Shown piece after piece: positions 44,429-54,580 of a stretch of DNA of 64,000 bases. Made by a program: the position numbers and the translations under genes. The first letter of the stretch is position 1. Each line of letters starts with the position of its first letter. Source of the stretch: Novipirellula herctigrandis (GTDB taxonomy: Bacteria; Planctomycetota; Planctomycetia; Pirellulales; Pirellulaceae); assembly GCA_007859835.1 (NCBI GenBank), contig SJPJ01000002.1, positions 142,744 to 206,743 on the forward strand, given 5' to 3'. The notes below the pieces were generated by a model that was not told the DNA's origin, did no database searches, and worked only from the letters and a program-made list of their open reading frames with translations.

Positions 44429-46213
44429 TCATTCAAGGCTGACTCTCTCGAGGGTTAGCATTCGAAATTCCATCGCCTCGGCGCCGGGTATTGCAGTGGC
44501 ACGCAGGGTCAATTCTCCTTTGCCTTTCCTCAAATCGATCTCGCCAATACCAACTGGCCTGAAGTCTTTGACGTAGGATTCAGCCCGGGGATGGCGATCG
44601 TTTTCGGCTCCGCGTTCAGGCACGTCGTGTGCCTCAGCTATTTGAAAGCGTAGGCTCGCATCATTAAAACGAAGCGTACAGTCGGCACCGGCCTGCTTGG
44701 CTGCATAGTAAAGCACCACCTTGTATTTTCCAGTCGTGGCGACTTCGGCAACAAACGTGATCTTGTCGTCAGTGTTTTTCCAATTTTTGAAGTAGGAGCA
44801 ATTGGGGTATCGATTCGACCGCTCAATCCCACCGTGGGCAACGGCATCGCGAGCCGGCAGTTGAGTTAGGATCGAGTCTGGGTGAGCGATCACAAAAGGA
44901 CGATCGTCGACGAAATAGCCAGCCATGTGGGCTTCGCGATGTACCGTGACTTTTTCGACGAGCGAAGCAACAACATCCAGATGCTCTTTGCTGACATCTT
45001 TCCTCTGTCCAGGATCCGCGATCATGTCGAAAAGCTTACCCTGATTATCAAGTCGGAATTGTTGGCTGCGGGCGCTGATTTTGTCCTTCCAGTGGTTGAT
45101 CAGAATACGGTCGGGCCAGCCTTCGGAGTTTCCGATGAGTAGCGGTTTGAGGCTTACACCGTCTAGCGACTTCTCTGTCTCAAAGGAAATATCGGCCAGC
45201 TCGCAAAGAGTGGGCAGCAGGTCACGTGCACTCGTGATTTCTGGAATCTTGGTCCCGGGTTTGATAGCGTGTGGCCAGCGGACATAGAGCGGACTGCGGA
45301 CACCTCCCTCATCGGTGCTTCCCTTTTTACCTTTCATCCCGCCGTTCCATCGGGTTCCGTTGGGGCCGTTGTCATGAAACCAGACCACGATCGTATCGTC
45401 AGCGATGCCCAATGTGTCAAGTTTCTCTAGGACTCGGCCCACGTTCCAATCCAGGTTCTCACACATTGCCAAGGCGCTGCGTTTGTGACTTTGAATTTCC
45501 TTATTGGGTTGCTGTTCGTTTTTGAACTGCAAAGGTCGATCTGAAAAGCGTTTCCAAAATCGTTCCGGAACCTGCATGGGAGAATGAGGAGTGTTGTATG
45601 GCAGATATGCAAAGAACGGTTTCTTCTGATCGACCGACTTCTCCATAAAGGCTATCGCATTGTCAGTGAAGTCGTCGATGCAAAAACCTCTCCCGCGCAC
45701 GATGCGACCATTTCGCTCGAACATCGGGTCGAAATAGTTGCCCCAATGGCCACTGCAAAAGCCGTAGAACTCGTCGAACCCACGACCGTTGGGATGATAA
45801 GGGTACTGCATCCCGTTGTGCCATTTACCAAAAGCGCCAGTTCGATAACCTTCCGCTTTAAAAAGATCGCCAATCGTTACCTCGTCAAGATCCATGCGTT
45901 CGCCACCGGCAGAGGTCGAGTAGACGCCAGAGTAAGCATGATGACGACCGGTAAGGAATTCGGCACGCGTAGGAGAACATACTGGACAGACGTAAAAACG
46001 ATCGAAACTGGCACCGGCAGTGGCCAGCGAATCGATGTTCGGTGTTTCAAGATCGGTATTACCGCTGCTACTCAAATCACCCCATCCCTGATCGTCACTT
46101 AGAAAAACAACGACGTTGGGACGTCTTGCTTGTACTTCCGCGACCACTGGCACCGTAAACGCCGCAACCAAGGCACAAAATAACCATTGTACGATTTTCA
46201 AGTCTGTTCTCAT
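44429..46213 (-). CDS. Secreted arylsulfatase-type sulfatase
   Basis: 594 aa from the ATG at 46213 (MRTDLKIVQWLFCALVAAF), which gives a clean signal peptide; the longer frame to 46342 runs through a small tandem duplication and adds 43 residues without meaning. Sulfatases hydrolyse sulfate esters with a formylglycine made from Cys. Seen: [15 protein letters not shown] (metal Asp pair, 34-47), the activation motif CSPTRAEFLTGR with Cys79 (79-90), FGKWHNG, HDNGPNGTRWNGGMKGKKGS, and a C-terminal extension (about 450-594) of beta-rich sequence, probably carbohydrate binding. Needs a formylglycine-generating enzyme from elsewhere. Substrate is likely an algal or animal sulfated polysaccharide (inference). 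Confidence 0.9.
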   Translation of the reverse strand: MRTDLKIVQWLFCALVAAFTVPVVAEVQARRPNVVVFLSDDQGWGDLSSSGNTDLETPNIDSLATAGASFDRFYVCPVCSPTRAEFLTGRHHAYSGVYSTSAGGERMDLDEVTIGDLFKAEGYRTGAFGKWHNGMQYPYHPNGRGFDEFYGFCSGHWGNYFDPMFERNGRIVRGRGFCIDDFTDNAIAFMEKSVDQKKPFFAYLPYNTPHSPMQVPERFWKRFSDRPLQFKNEQQPNKEIQSHKRSALAMCENLDWNVGRVLEKLDTLGIADDTIVVWFHDNGPNGTRWNGGMKGKKGSTDEGGVRSPLYVRWPHAIKPGTKIPEITSARDLLPTLCELADISFETEKSLDGVSLKPLLIGNSEGWPDRILINHWKDKISARSQQFRLDNQGKLFDMIADPGQRKDVSKEHLDVVASLVEKVTVHREAHMAGYFVDDRPFVIAHPDSILTQLPARDAVAHGGIERSNRYPNCSYFKNWKNTDDKITFVAEVATTGKYKVVLYYAAKQAGADCTLRFNDASLRFQIAEAHDVPERGAENDRHPRAESYVKDFRPVGIGEIDLRKGKGELTLRATAIPGAEAMEFRMLTLERVSLE

Positions 46214-46956
46214 GTCCGTTCTCAGTACCAAAGCATCTTCATCATGAACGTGGGATGATCGTAAGCAAGAACCTGGCATGGCGCTGCGATGCCAAGCCGG
46301 GCATTGATCTAATCTAGTCGATGTCATAGTAGTCGATGTCATAGTCGATCGCTACAAAGCAACCACGACGCCGCTGGAAAACAGAACAGGTGAGGGCGTG
46401 GACAGCGAGTCGTTGAGTTTCGCGATTCATGAGCGGGCAGTTTAAATCCGATCGCCGCGGCAACGCCAAAGATGCCGTACTCGCGACTCGGGCAATGCAA
46501 CCGCCCACTCGTCAAGCCATGCCTGCCAGCAGCGTGAACTTGAGAACTGGGATCCAGGAGTACCTTTGGCCCCTATCCAAAGAGATGGAGATTGAGCGGC
46601 GAGCTTTGTGATTCGGCGAAATGAGACAGACACCGCGCTGCAGACCAATGATTTTGATCAACGTGGAAACCGGCGATACGCTGGGATGCAATACGAACGA
46701 CGTTGACGCGACACTCGTCGACACTAAAAATTGGGGATTTCGAGGAATCTGGCGTACACCGCGATCGCTCGCCATTTGTGGATGTGAGAGATTCTCTCAG
46801 CGGCCATGCATCCGTCGCTCACTGTCAATGACGATTTGAGAAAGTTGTCTATTGCAAACGGTACGGTATATTGATGCTCAACATCAGCGCACGCCACTGG
46901 TGAATCGTCCGGAAGTGATTGCAGACGCCACACAAACAACTCGCCCGAGAGCCCCC
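46214..46956. other. Divergent promoter region between two sulfatases
   Basis: 740 bases without a convincing gene. It contains a perfect 15-bp tandem repeat (46315-46344). Both sulfatase promoters must be here, which allows shared control; no specific sites could be identified. Confidence 0.35.
46315..46344. repeat. 15-bp tandem duplication
   Basis: TAGTCGATGTCATAG is present twice in direct succession (46315-46329, 46330-46344), about 100 bases ahead of the minus-strand sulfatase start. Confidence 0.9.
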
Positions 46957-48786
46957 ATGAGCCGACCTACCTGTTCCCTACTATTTGCCTTTGTGATCAC
47001 CGTGGTACCAGCGACGATACTGTTCGCGGCTTCACCGACACCTTCCAAAGCACCGAACGTCGTTTTTGTGATGACTGACGATCAGGGATGGGGGGACTTG
47101 GCCTGCAACGGTAACCCGTGGATCAAGACTCCGACAATCGATGCGTTGGCGTCACAAAGCACAATGCTGGCCAACTACCATGTCGATCCGACATGTGCGC
47201 CGACGCGATCCGCCTTGATGACGGGTCGCTATTCCGATCGAGTGGGTGTTTGGCATACGGTCCAAGGACGCAATCTACTGCGAACCCGTGAAACCACGAT
47301 GGCTAATGTTTTCTCAAACAACGGCTACGCGACCGGCATGTTCGGCAAATGGCATCTAGGCGACGCTTATCCGTTTCGCCCCCAGGACCGTGGGTTTGAG
47401 CATGTCGTTTATCACGGTGGTGGTGGCGTGATGCAAGCACCTGATTATTGGGGCAACGATTACTTTGATGACACCTACATTGTCAATGGTAAGCGTAAAC
47501 GTTTCAAAGGATTCTGCACCGATGTGTGGTTCGACGAAGCAATGAAGTTCATCAAATCGAACAAAGAGAAACCATTCTTTGCCTACATCGCTACGAACGC
47601 ACCTCACGGGCCACTCTATTGCCCAACGAAGTACACCGACCTCTACGAAGGCGACGAAAACGTTCCCTCCAAAGAGTTCTACGGCATGATTACGAATATC
47701 GATGATAACATGGCAAAGCTAATTGAATTTCTGCATCACGAAGGTCTCGAGGAGAACACGATCCTCGTGTTCACGACCGACAACGGCACTGCATCCGGAG
47801 TAGGCCGAGGTCGCGGTTACGATGGGGGCATGCGAGGAAAAAAAGGATCGCAATATGATGGTGGTCACCGCGTCCCATTCATGATGCGATGGCCAGACGG
47901 AAAAATCTCAACCGGAAAAAGCATCCATCGTTTGACAGCACACATCGATATTTTGCCGACATTCATTGATCTATGCAAATTGGACGCACCCGAGATTGAA
48001 TTTGATGGAACAAGTCTTCGCAGCTTACTCTATGGCGACCAGGACCTCTGGGATGATCGAAGTTTGGTCGTCGAGTCACAACGAGTCGTCGATCCCGTTA
48101 AATGGCGACAATCGGCGGTAATGACCGATCGTTGGCGGTTGATTAACGGCAAGGAGCTTTACGACATCAAGGCCGATCCAAAACAGAAAACAGATATCGC
48201 CAGCAACCACCCAGAGGTGTTCGAGCGACTACGGAATGAATACGAAAAGTTTTGGTCAGATGTGTCACGCGACCATAACTTAACGGGAACCGTGATCATT
48301 GGCTCAAAGGCACAACCGATCGTATCCTTTTCGTCACACGATTGGCTGGTCGAAAATGTTCCGTGGTACCAGCCTCATATCATTGCTGGCGACATGGCCA
48401 AACCCGCGCACTGGGCGCTCGAAGTAGCGCACGATGGCGAGTATGAAATCTCACTTAGACGATGGCCAGCGGAAGCCGACAAGGGCATCAACGATGGCAC
48501 CTATGGAAGAGCATTTCAGTTTGACCAAGCAAGATTGCGTATCGGCCAAATTGATGAAACCAAGCCGATTCCCGTCGGCGCAAAAGAAGTCACGTTTCAT
48601 GTAACGCTCAAAAAGGGAATCACCGAATTTTCGCCGTTGTTCATCGGTGGCGACCTCGAAGCAACGCCCTATTACGCTTACATTACCGACGCCATTGAAC
48701 CCGGTTGGCAAACGCCAGAGGGCATGGACATTCCGGTCTACGATCCCGACTACGGTCAACGTTGGCCTCAACGATCGAAGCGTTGA
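46957..48786 (+). CDS. Secreted arylsulfatase-type sulfatase
   Basis: 609 aa from the ATG at 46957 ([17 protein letters not shown]), with a signal peptide ending LFAAS; the TTG at 46852 adds 35 residues before it. Seen: [17 protein letters not shown] (34-50), activation motif [12 protein letters not shown] with Cys80 (80-91), [12 protein letters not shown], and [20 protein letters not shown]. The C-terminal part (about 470-609) has a different extension from the first sulfatase ([20 protein letters not shown]), a sugar-binding-like beta domain. It is divergent from the sulfatase at 44429 and converges with an ABC permease gene. Both keep the cysteine activation route, so they belong to the same oxygen-dependent maturation system. 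Confidence 0.9.
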   Translation: MSRPTCSLLFAFVITVVPATILFAASPTPSKAPNVVFVMTDDQGWGDLACNGNPWIKTPTIDALASQSTMLANYHVDPTCAPTRSALMTGRYSDRVGVWHTVQGRNLLRTRETTMANVFSNNGYATGMFGKWHLGDAYPFRPQDRGFEHVVYHGGGGVMQAPDYWGNDYFDDTYIVNGKRKRFKGFCTDVWFDEAMKFIKSNKEKPFFAYIATNAPHGPLYCPTKYTDLYEGDENVPSKEFYGMITNIDDNMAKLIEFLHHEGLEENTILVFTTDNGTASGVGRGRGYDGGMRGKKGSQYDGGHRVPFMMRWPDGKISTGKSIHRLTAHIDILPTFIDLCKLDAPEIEFDGTSLRSLLYGDQDLWDDRSLVVESQRVVDPVKWRQSAVMTDRWRLINGKELYDIKADPKQKTDIASNHPEVFERLRNEYEKFWSDVSRDHNLTGTVIIGSKAQPIVSFSSHDWLVENVPWYQPHIIAGDMAKPAHWALEVAHDGEYEISLRRWPAEADKGINDGTYGRAFQFDQARLRIGQIDETKPIPVGAKEVTFHVTLKKGITEFSPLFIGGDLEATPYYAYITDAIEPGWQTPEGMDIPVYDPDYGQRWPQRSKR

Positions 48787-48851
48787 ATTCACGGTGTATG
48801 CGAACCCTTGATTTTCGGGACGAGCCCGTTAGTCACTGATCCGGATGCTTT

Positions 48852-50501
48852 TCAAACGGCGGCCTTATTGGCTTGCCGTTCCTTCACCACTTGATCGGGT
48901 GTTGCCGTTTTGCGTGGCAAAACCACACGAGGCATTGTCACAAGGCAACCGATCAAAGCAATGGCAACGGCAGCAACGACCAAGAAGATGTCAAAAGAGC
49001 CAACCGCACCGCTTCGATTGCCAACTTCGCCCATCGTCCATACCCAATTGGTTATCTGCCAGCGTGAATATTGATAGGCTCGATAATCGTTCAAGTGCAT
49101 TCCGATTGAATAGGGGACCAGCGCCGCTAACACTAGCACTGCCACCAATGCCGCGATTCCGATTTCAACTCGCGGATGATTATTGACGCGCAAGATCGCC
49201 ACAATCCACCGGACACAAATCAATGCGGCGATCCAATACGCGGCAAACAATATTGCTACCTGTGTCATGCCTTGCAACTGCCGAGCGGCAAACGGTCCCG
49301 CTGTGGCCGCCATTTCGCTTAACCCATAGATCGCTACCGCTGTTAACACCACCACGTGTACCGCAGCAAACACCAAACCCGTCGCAGGGCCGGGGGTCAA
49401 CCATGTCAACATCATTCGTCCAAAGAAACTCTGAGGCAATTCGCGGCGAATCCGTGGCGTCATCACAGGCGACTCGGATACCATTAAACTGCCGCCAATC
49501 CCCCAGACAATCCCACATGCCATCGTGGCCACGACAAAAACCTCTTCCGCATCATTTCGTCCCATTGTCTCGATACTGTATACGGCAATCCCCAGCAACG
49601 TTGACGTGACGACCATCATCGAGAGTCGCAAATGGGTCGAACGATTTTCGCTTTCCGGTGTCAATTGCGCCGCCGTTGCAGCGACTAACAAATGCCCCAC
49701 CGTTATCGAAATCAACAATGTTGAAACCAAAGTGAACCAAACCATCGAGACCGGAAGCTGGAACCCGTATAGGATCATACTGATCACCAAGAAACCGATA
49801 CCATATTCCGCCAATACCAAGATCACCAAAAGCATCAACAACGTCACAATCCGTCCCGTGCGACTCGGAGAAAGGGGTGCCAGGAACAACGCGATTACTG
49901 TTAAATCCAAGGCCGCGACGAGCAAGATACCGACGATCAATAGAGTCGTTGGCAAATCAACGCCTCGGAGCGTATAAGCATACGCCATGCAGGGAAATAG
50001 AGCGACAAAATACAGCATCATCTGCAAAGACGCGCTCGCCAATTTGCCGAGCACAATTTGCCATGGGCTCAACGCCGTGATTGACAATAATTCCAACGTC
50101 CCGTCATCAATCTCTCCTTCAAGAGATCGGTAAGCCGCCAATGGAACGACCAATAACATTGGAATTGCCAAAACGATGTAGTAGCCGATCAACAATTTGG
50201 GGGCCGAAGGTGTCGTATAAATTTGCGGCATTTGCCACAAACTACCGACCACTGTCCAAGCCAATGCGGAAAATAGCAGCACCGAAAATGTCACTAAAAA
50301 TTGGCGACTCTTCAACGCTTGCCGGGTTTCTTTCACAAGAATCGGATTGAAATGGTCGCCCGCTCGCTCGCACCAATCGTCGATTCGTTCCCAAATCTCC
50401 GTTGCCCTACTGGCGGGCCGTTCCGATCCGTTTTGTGGCGATCGGCCTTGCGCCGGTGAGGCCTGCGTTTGCGAGTTGGGAAGAGAGATCGATTCACTCA
50501 T
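48852..50501 (-). CDS. ABC transporter permease
   Basis: 549 aa, about 11 membrane segments, with the large N-terminal cytoplasmic region typical of ABC-2 type permeases (KETRQALKSRQFLVTF, then EGEIDDGTLELLSITALSPWQIVLGKL, the coupling segment of the NatB/GldF class). The start overlaps the stop of the ATPase gene by 4 bases (ATGA), so they are translationally coupled. Transport substrate unknown. The C-terminus reads QVVKERQANKAAV. Confidence 0.85.
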   Translation of the reverse strand: MSESISLPNSQTQASPAQGRSPQNGSERPASRATEIWERIDDWCERAGDHFNPILVKETRQALKSRQFLVTFSVLLFSALAWTVVGSLWQMPQIYTTPSAPKLLIGYYIVLAIPMLLVVPLAAYRSLEGEIDDGTLELLSITALSPWQIVLGKLASASLQMMLYFVALFPCMAYAYTLRGVDLPTTLLIVGILLVAALDLTVIALFLAPLSPSRTGRIVTLLMLLVILVLAEYGIGFLVISMILYGFQLPVSMVWFTLVSTLLISITVGHLLVAATAAQLTPESENRSTHLRLSMMVVTSTLLGIAVYSIETMGRNDAEEVFVVATMACGIVWGIGGSLMVSESPVMTPRIRRELPQSFFGRMMLTWLTPGPATGLVFAAVHVVVLTAVAIYGLSEMAATAGPFAARQLQGMTQVAILFAAYWIAALICVRWIVAILRVNNHPRVEIGIAALVAVLVLAALVPYSIGMHLNDYRAYQYSRWQITNWVWTMGEVGNRSGAVGSFDIFLVVAAVAIALIGCLVTMPRVVLPRKTATPDQVVKERQANKAAV

Positions 50502-51436
50502 TGGACCAACCCCTCGGTGACTTGAAGGAAGACATCTTCAAGACTCTTTTTGTGCGAAACGACTTCGCTCACGCGATAGCCTCTTCCAACCAACCAGGCG
50601 ACTAAATCGGCTTGCGATTCGGCGTCGCCCTCAAATTCAAACCGAATTTGTTGACCATCAATGAGCGGTCTTCCAACGCCATCACGCGAATGGAGTTCGC
50701 CTGCAGCCTGGTCGGCTCGGTCGAGCACTCGTACCACCAATTCGCGGTGCTGCGCGCGTTGACGCTGGATCTCTTCGACACTGCCGGTGGCCAACAATTG
50801 CCCTTGTTCGATAATGCCAACCGAATCGCACATTTCGGCAAGCTCCGTCAGGATATGGCTGCTAATCAAGATCGTTTTGCCACGGTCAGCCAATTCGCGA
50901 ATCATCTTTCGCAAATCGATCCGAGCACGTGGGTCCAACCCCGAGGCTGGTTCGTCCAAAATCATGACGGCCGGATCATGGATTAGTGCACGGCCCAGAC
51001 AGAGCCGTTGCTTCATCCCTTTGCTTAATCCACGAATCGGCTTCTCAGCCATTCCACTGGTCCCGGTGAAATGGAGCACCCACTGTAACCGCTGGGTTCG
51101 CTGGCGACCGACGAGTCCGTTTGCTCTTGCAAAAAAATCGAGATACTCAGCACAGTTGACATCACGATACGTGCCAAACGAATCGGGCATAAAACCCAAT
51201 CTTCGTCGTACGAGTTCGGGATCATTCACGACCGAAAACCCATCGACGAAGGCATCGCCGTAGCTAGGCAAATCCAAGGTCGCCAAAATGCGCATGGATG
51301 TCGTTTTCCCCGCTCCATTGGGACCAATATAGCCAAAGACGTGGCCGCGTGGCACGGAGAACGAGACATCGTTAACCGCTTTGGTTTTTCCGAAAAATCG
51401 ATGCAAACGCCTCAGTTCAATGCAAGTGTCGCTCAA
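50498..51436 (-). CDS. ABC transporter ATP-binding protein
   Basis: 312 aa. Walker A GPNGAGKT (38-45), signature LSKGMKQ (137-143), Walker B with ILDEP (159-163), D-loop SGLDP, and a switch His in ILISSHI. It belongs to the CcmA/NatA/GldA-like group of ABC-2 exporters, with a C-terminal extension (about 220-312). It overlaps the 793-aa gene upstream by 4 bases and the permease gene downstream by 4 bases, which means one operon and fixed stoichiometry. Confidence 0.9.
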   Translation of the reverse strand: MSDTCIELRRLHRFFGKTKAVNDVSFSVPRGHVFGYIGPNGAGKTTSMRILATLDLPSYGDAFVDGFSVVNDPELVRRRLGFMPDSFGTYRDVNCAEYLDFFARANGLVGRQRTQRLQWVLHFTGTSGMAEKPIRGLSKGMKQRLCLGRALIHDPAVMILDEPASGLDPRARIDLRKMIRELADRGKTILISSHILTELAEMCDSVGIIEQGQLLATGSVEEIQRQRAQHRELVVRVLDRADQAAGELHSRDGVGRPLIDGQQIRFEFEGDAESQADLVAWLVGRGYRVSEVVSHKKSLEDVFLQVTEGLVQ

Positions 51437-53814
51437 GGTGCTTGCTCCACATTTCGCAGAGTCCCGAATACATAACGAACACTGTCGACCAATTGTGTTC
51501 CCTCGACCACGATCACATCTTTGGAAACATCCGAGATGGCAACAAAATGCGATTTGGGCAATTCAGCCTGTAATTTCAGGGTTTCGTTTAGCCAGAATTC
51601 AAACGATCCGTCCAAGACATTTTGGTAGGTACTCGAACGATCCAATGGAAAATCTTTTGCCTCGTTAATTGTCGTCACCAAATCATTCGTATAACGACGG
51701 GAGCGATTCGCATTGCGTTTGCGAGACGTCACCACCAAATCGATCGGACGAAATTCGTTATACAAATCCGAAATCGCTTGGGACGCCTCTTTCGACGTCA
51801 GCGGCAACATTAGGGTCAGACGGCGAGGATCGGATTCGACTCGCTCGGCTTGCCAATACTTTCCCGTGGAATCACGAATGACTAAGCCACGAAGATTCAT
51901 GCCAAGATCGTTCGATACCGATGCGGTCGAACCCACGTCATCCGAATTTTGAACATGGATACTTACTCCTCCGATGTCATGTCGCGGCCGATGGACGACG
52001 AATTGACGTTGTTGCCGCGAGGGCAAAAACGAACTATCGAATTGCTGTGAGTTTTCTGTCAAAGTAATGCGTCCGAGGATTTCGGGCGGTCGTGATTCGA
52101 GCTTTTCCAAGGATTCGGCTGATCCATCCGGATACCTCATCACTTCGCTGGTCGGCCCAAACGAAAGACCCTCCGATGGACGAAGACCAGCAAAGTAGGT
52201 CGATTGGATACGCTCACTTGCGTCGCCTGATGCTCCATCAACCCAGGTCAATTGTCGAACACGAGCGCTCGTGCCAAAGCCATCCGCAACGATCCCATAA
52301 GCGAACATGGTGACTGTCGTGACGATGGCTAGCACCGGTGCGATTAGGAACATCAAATAGCTTCGTCCGCGGCGGGCAGTCATTCGATACGCCACAGGGC
52401 CGACCAAAATTACAAACAACGTCAACAGCCCCATGAACGTATACACCGGCGGTTGAGCAACACCGGGCACCGTCCATCGAAAAAAACGTCGGTCACCGAG
52501 AATGGGATCGACACCACGCCTCAACGTGGGTGATGCTCGGTGTGAAACAATCCGATCGATAATTTTCCAGTAAACGACATTCTTAAAGGGATCATCCACA
52601 CTCGGAGCGAAACCGAACACCATTCCCATTCCGAGACGGCGCACCTGCAATTCGTCGATCCATTTGCGGTGCCCGACTCCCAGCACCCTACCCATTTCCT
52701 GATTTTGCGTTTGAAACCACTCTAATTGTGCTTGCGCCGAGTCGTCGATTGGCCGCTCGGCTGAATTCCAAGAAAAACCGGGTAAGGTTTCCAACGAACC
52801 GCTACGATTCGGTTTAAGAAGTTGGGCAATACCTTGCTCGTAAGTCGATCGAATGTTCTTTAATTCGTCCAGTGTGTAAGCCGTTTCTCGCTCCTTCACA
52901 GCGGTCAATTCGCTGGGCGTCTGCTCTGCAAGACCGAACAAATCGACAAACACTGCCTCAGAGGACGTTTCAGTGATCGCGATCGTGCCACCGGAGAGAA
53001 CAAAATCGCGAATTGCTTGGAAATGGCCGTTCGTTTTCGTTATTTCGAGACCAGCCTGGCTGATCACAATCAAGTCAGTTCCCAGGTAACCTCGCCAATC
53101 CGTCGGCAAATTGGCTTGACCAACGATCGATGCCAAGTGTCGATTTCTACTCGTTTGAAGAAACATATCCCAATACTGCGGTTGTTCCTTGGGCGCACGC
53201 GACGGATCCAGTGCAATGACTTGCCCACGAACCAACACGAGCGATCGGATATCAGGCAACGTCTCTATTTTCACCTGATCCGATTCAGCGATATAGGTCC
53301 AATTCAGTGCGTACTCGGCCAACATCGCATCGCGTCGTGAAACGATCTCGTTCTCGATTTTGGCATCGCAATTTTCAAGGAACCGAGCGTCCTCAAGCAC
53401 GCGAATATCATAACCATCGCCAAGGGACCACTTGGGCAAGTAACGAGTGATGTCGCTCTGCTTGGTCCCTTCCAATAAACTCACTGGAACATCCATTTCC
53501 AATCCATTGGCGACGGGGGCTTGGCCGTTGACTGAACTCGCAAACCGAAAAACAAGTTCCCGATCGGCTGGAAACGTGGTCGTAGAACGAACCACGATGC
53601 GGACCGGAACGGTCCCAACCAAGTCTCGCTCGGCGAGCGTGACCGATGCAACGAAGCCAAGTGTGTTATTCTTGGTCGTCGGAATCGTGACTGCTTCGCA
53701 CAACGGAGGGAGCAAGCCATCGCGCGGAGTCGCTTGGCCGAACACCGGCCCGAGACTCAGCAGCGCGACGCTTACCAGAGCAGCGATGACAATCATCAAG
53801 GCCGACCACTTCAT
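51433..53814 (-). CDS. Large membrane-anchored protein of the ABC operon, unknown function
   Basis: 793 aa. A signal or anchor segment at the start (MKWSALMIVIAALVSVALL), a long periplasmic part (about 30-450) with a Rossmann-like segment (VLSGGTIAITETSSEAVF), then two membrane helices (about 467-520: VYTFMGLLTLFVILVGPVAY, APVLAIVTTVTMFAYGI) and a C-terminal soluble part. The arrangement is like the auxiliary component (GldG/DUF4350-like) encoded with GldA/GldF-type transporters, though no motif proves this. Coupled by 4-base overlaps to both neighbours. Confidence 0.7.
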   Translation of the reverse strand: MKWSALMIVIAALVSVALLSLGPVFGQATPRDGLLPPLCEAVTIPTTKNNTLGFVASVTLAERDLVGTVPVRIVVRSTTTFPADRELVFRFASSVNGQAPVANGLEMDVPVSLLEGTKQSDITRYLPKWSLGDGYDIRVLEDARFLENCDAKIENEIVSRRDAMLAEYALNWTYIAESDQVKIETLPDIRSLVLVRGQVIALDPSRAPKEQPQYWDMFLQTSRNRHLASIVGQANLPTDWRGYLGTDLIVISQAGLEITKTNGHFQAIRDFVLSGGTIAITETSSEAVFVDLFGLAEQTPSELTAVKERETAYTLDELKNIRSTYEQGIAQLLKPNRSGSLETLPGFSWNSAERPIDDSAQAQLEWFQTQNQEMGRVLGVGHRKWIDELQVRRLGMGMVFGFAPSVDDPFKNVVYWKIIDRIVSHRASPTLRRGVDPILGDRRFFRWTVPGVAQPPVYTFMGLLTLFVILVGPVAYRMTARRGRSYLMFLIAPVLAIVTTVTMFAYGIVADGFGTSARVRQLTWVDGASGDASERIQSTYFAGLRPSEGLSFGPTSEVMRYPDGSAESLEKLESRPPEILGRITLTENSQQFDSSFLPSRQQRQFVVHRPRHDIGGVSIHVQNSDDVGSTASVSNDLGMNLRGLVIRDSTGKYWQAERVESDPRRLTLMLPLTSKEASQAISDLYNEFRPIDLVVTSRKRNANRSRRYTNDLVTTINEAKDFPLDRSSTYQNVLDGSFEFWLNETLKLQAELPKSHFVAISDVSKDVIVVEGTQLVDSVRYVFGTLRNVEQAP

Positions 53815-54185
53815 ACCTGGTTTTCTCTTGGTGGCAAGATCTGAGGCGGCAATTGCCCTTCCGCAAACGGGCTTCCTTGAAGCGTGTCCTCCGTGTTCGC
53901 CTCATACCAAATGGCGGAAACTGCCCATGACAAAAGAAACAGGATCACAAACAAGCCGAAACAAATGGCGGGAACAGCCAATGCAACGATCACGGCTTTG
54001 GCCAACGCAACACCACTGCCCGCACTGCGTGCAATCGCGTAAATAATGGCAGCAAACGTGGTAAGAACAAAAACAAAGCGAAAGGAGATACGCGGCAACA
54101 TCCGGCTGCGCAAAACCGGCTGCACCGACGCGGGAGCCGTACGCTTCTTTGATACCGATGAGGGCGAGGAATGGTGATCGCGCAT
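53811..54185 (-). CDS. Small two-helix membrane protein, first gene of the ABC operon
   Basis: 124 aa from the ATG at 54185 (MRDHHSSPSSVSKKR). The frame is open back to 54731 but that part runs through tandem repeats and the 3' end of the next gene. A basic, Ser-rich N-terminus is followed by two membrane helices (about 35-50 and 60-92) and a Pro-rich tail (GQLPPQILPPRENQV). No family recognised. It overlaps the following gene by 4 bases (ATGA), so it is part of the operon. Confidence 0.65.
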   Translation of the reverse strand: MRDHHSSPSSVSKKRTAPASVQPVLRSRMLPRISFRFVFVLTTFAAIIYAIARSAGSGVALAKAVIVALAVPAICFGLFVILFLLSWAVSAIWYEANTEDTLQGSPFAEGQLPPQILPPRENQV

Positions 54186-54565
54186 GGTGCCGATTGAAGC
54201 CAAATCAAGATGAAGACAAGTTTGATAACCGCTATGTCGATTGTAGCACGTCAGCCAAATCGTTGGGGTGTACAAGATTCCCAATTCAGTTCGCCCTGTT
54301 AATGACGCCCTGTTAATGGCCGTATTCATCATCGGAATCGCTGCCCGCGTGATACCACCATCAAGCAATCGTCTTAGGCGAAGGCCAAGTTGCTTCATCC
54401 CATCAGTAGCGGAAGTCGTCAAGACTTTCGGACTTCCAGCAGCGTATGCGAAACTCATGACGAACGATAGAAAAATGAGATGCCATGAGATGCCATGAGA
54501 TGCCATGAGATGAAACCGAATGGTCAATCTCTGCTCGCTAGTCGTTCTCAGTTCGCTAGTCGTTC
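54186..54565. other. Intergenic region with two sets of tandem repeats
   Basis: Between the acyltransferase stop and the ABC operon start. It carries 10-bp and 18-bp direct repeats (listed separately) and no gene. Confidence 0.5.
54476..54512. repeat. 10-bp tandem repeats
   Basis: TGCCATGAGA three times in a row (54481-54510), with partial copies on both sides. It lies about 55 bases past the acyltransferase stop. Confidence 0.9.
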
Positions 54566-54580
54566 TCAGTTCGCGAGTCG
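54536..54580. repeat. 18-bp direct repeats covering the acyltransferase stop codon
   Basis: CGCTAGTCGTTCTCAGTT occurs twice (54536-54553, 54554-54571), followed by a divergent partial third. On the minus strand the acyltransferase stop (TGA at 54566-54568) is in the first unit, so the duplications do not change its product. Confidence 0.85.
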
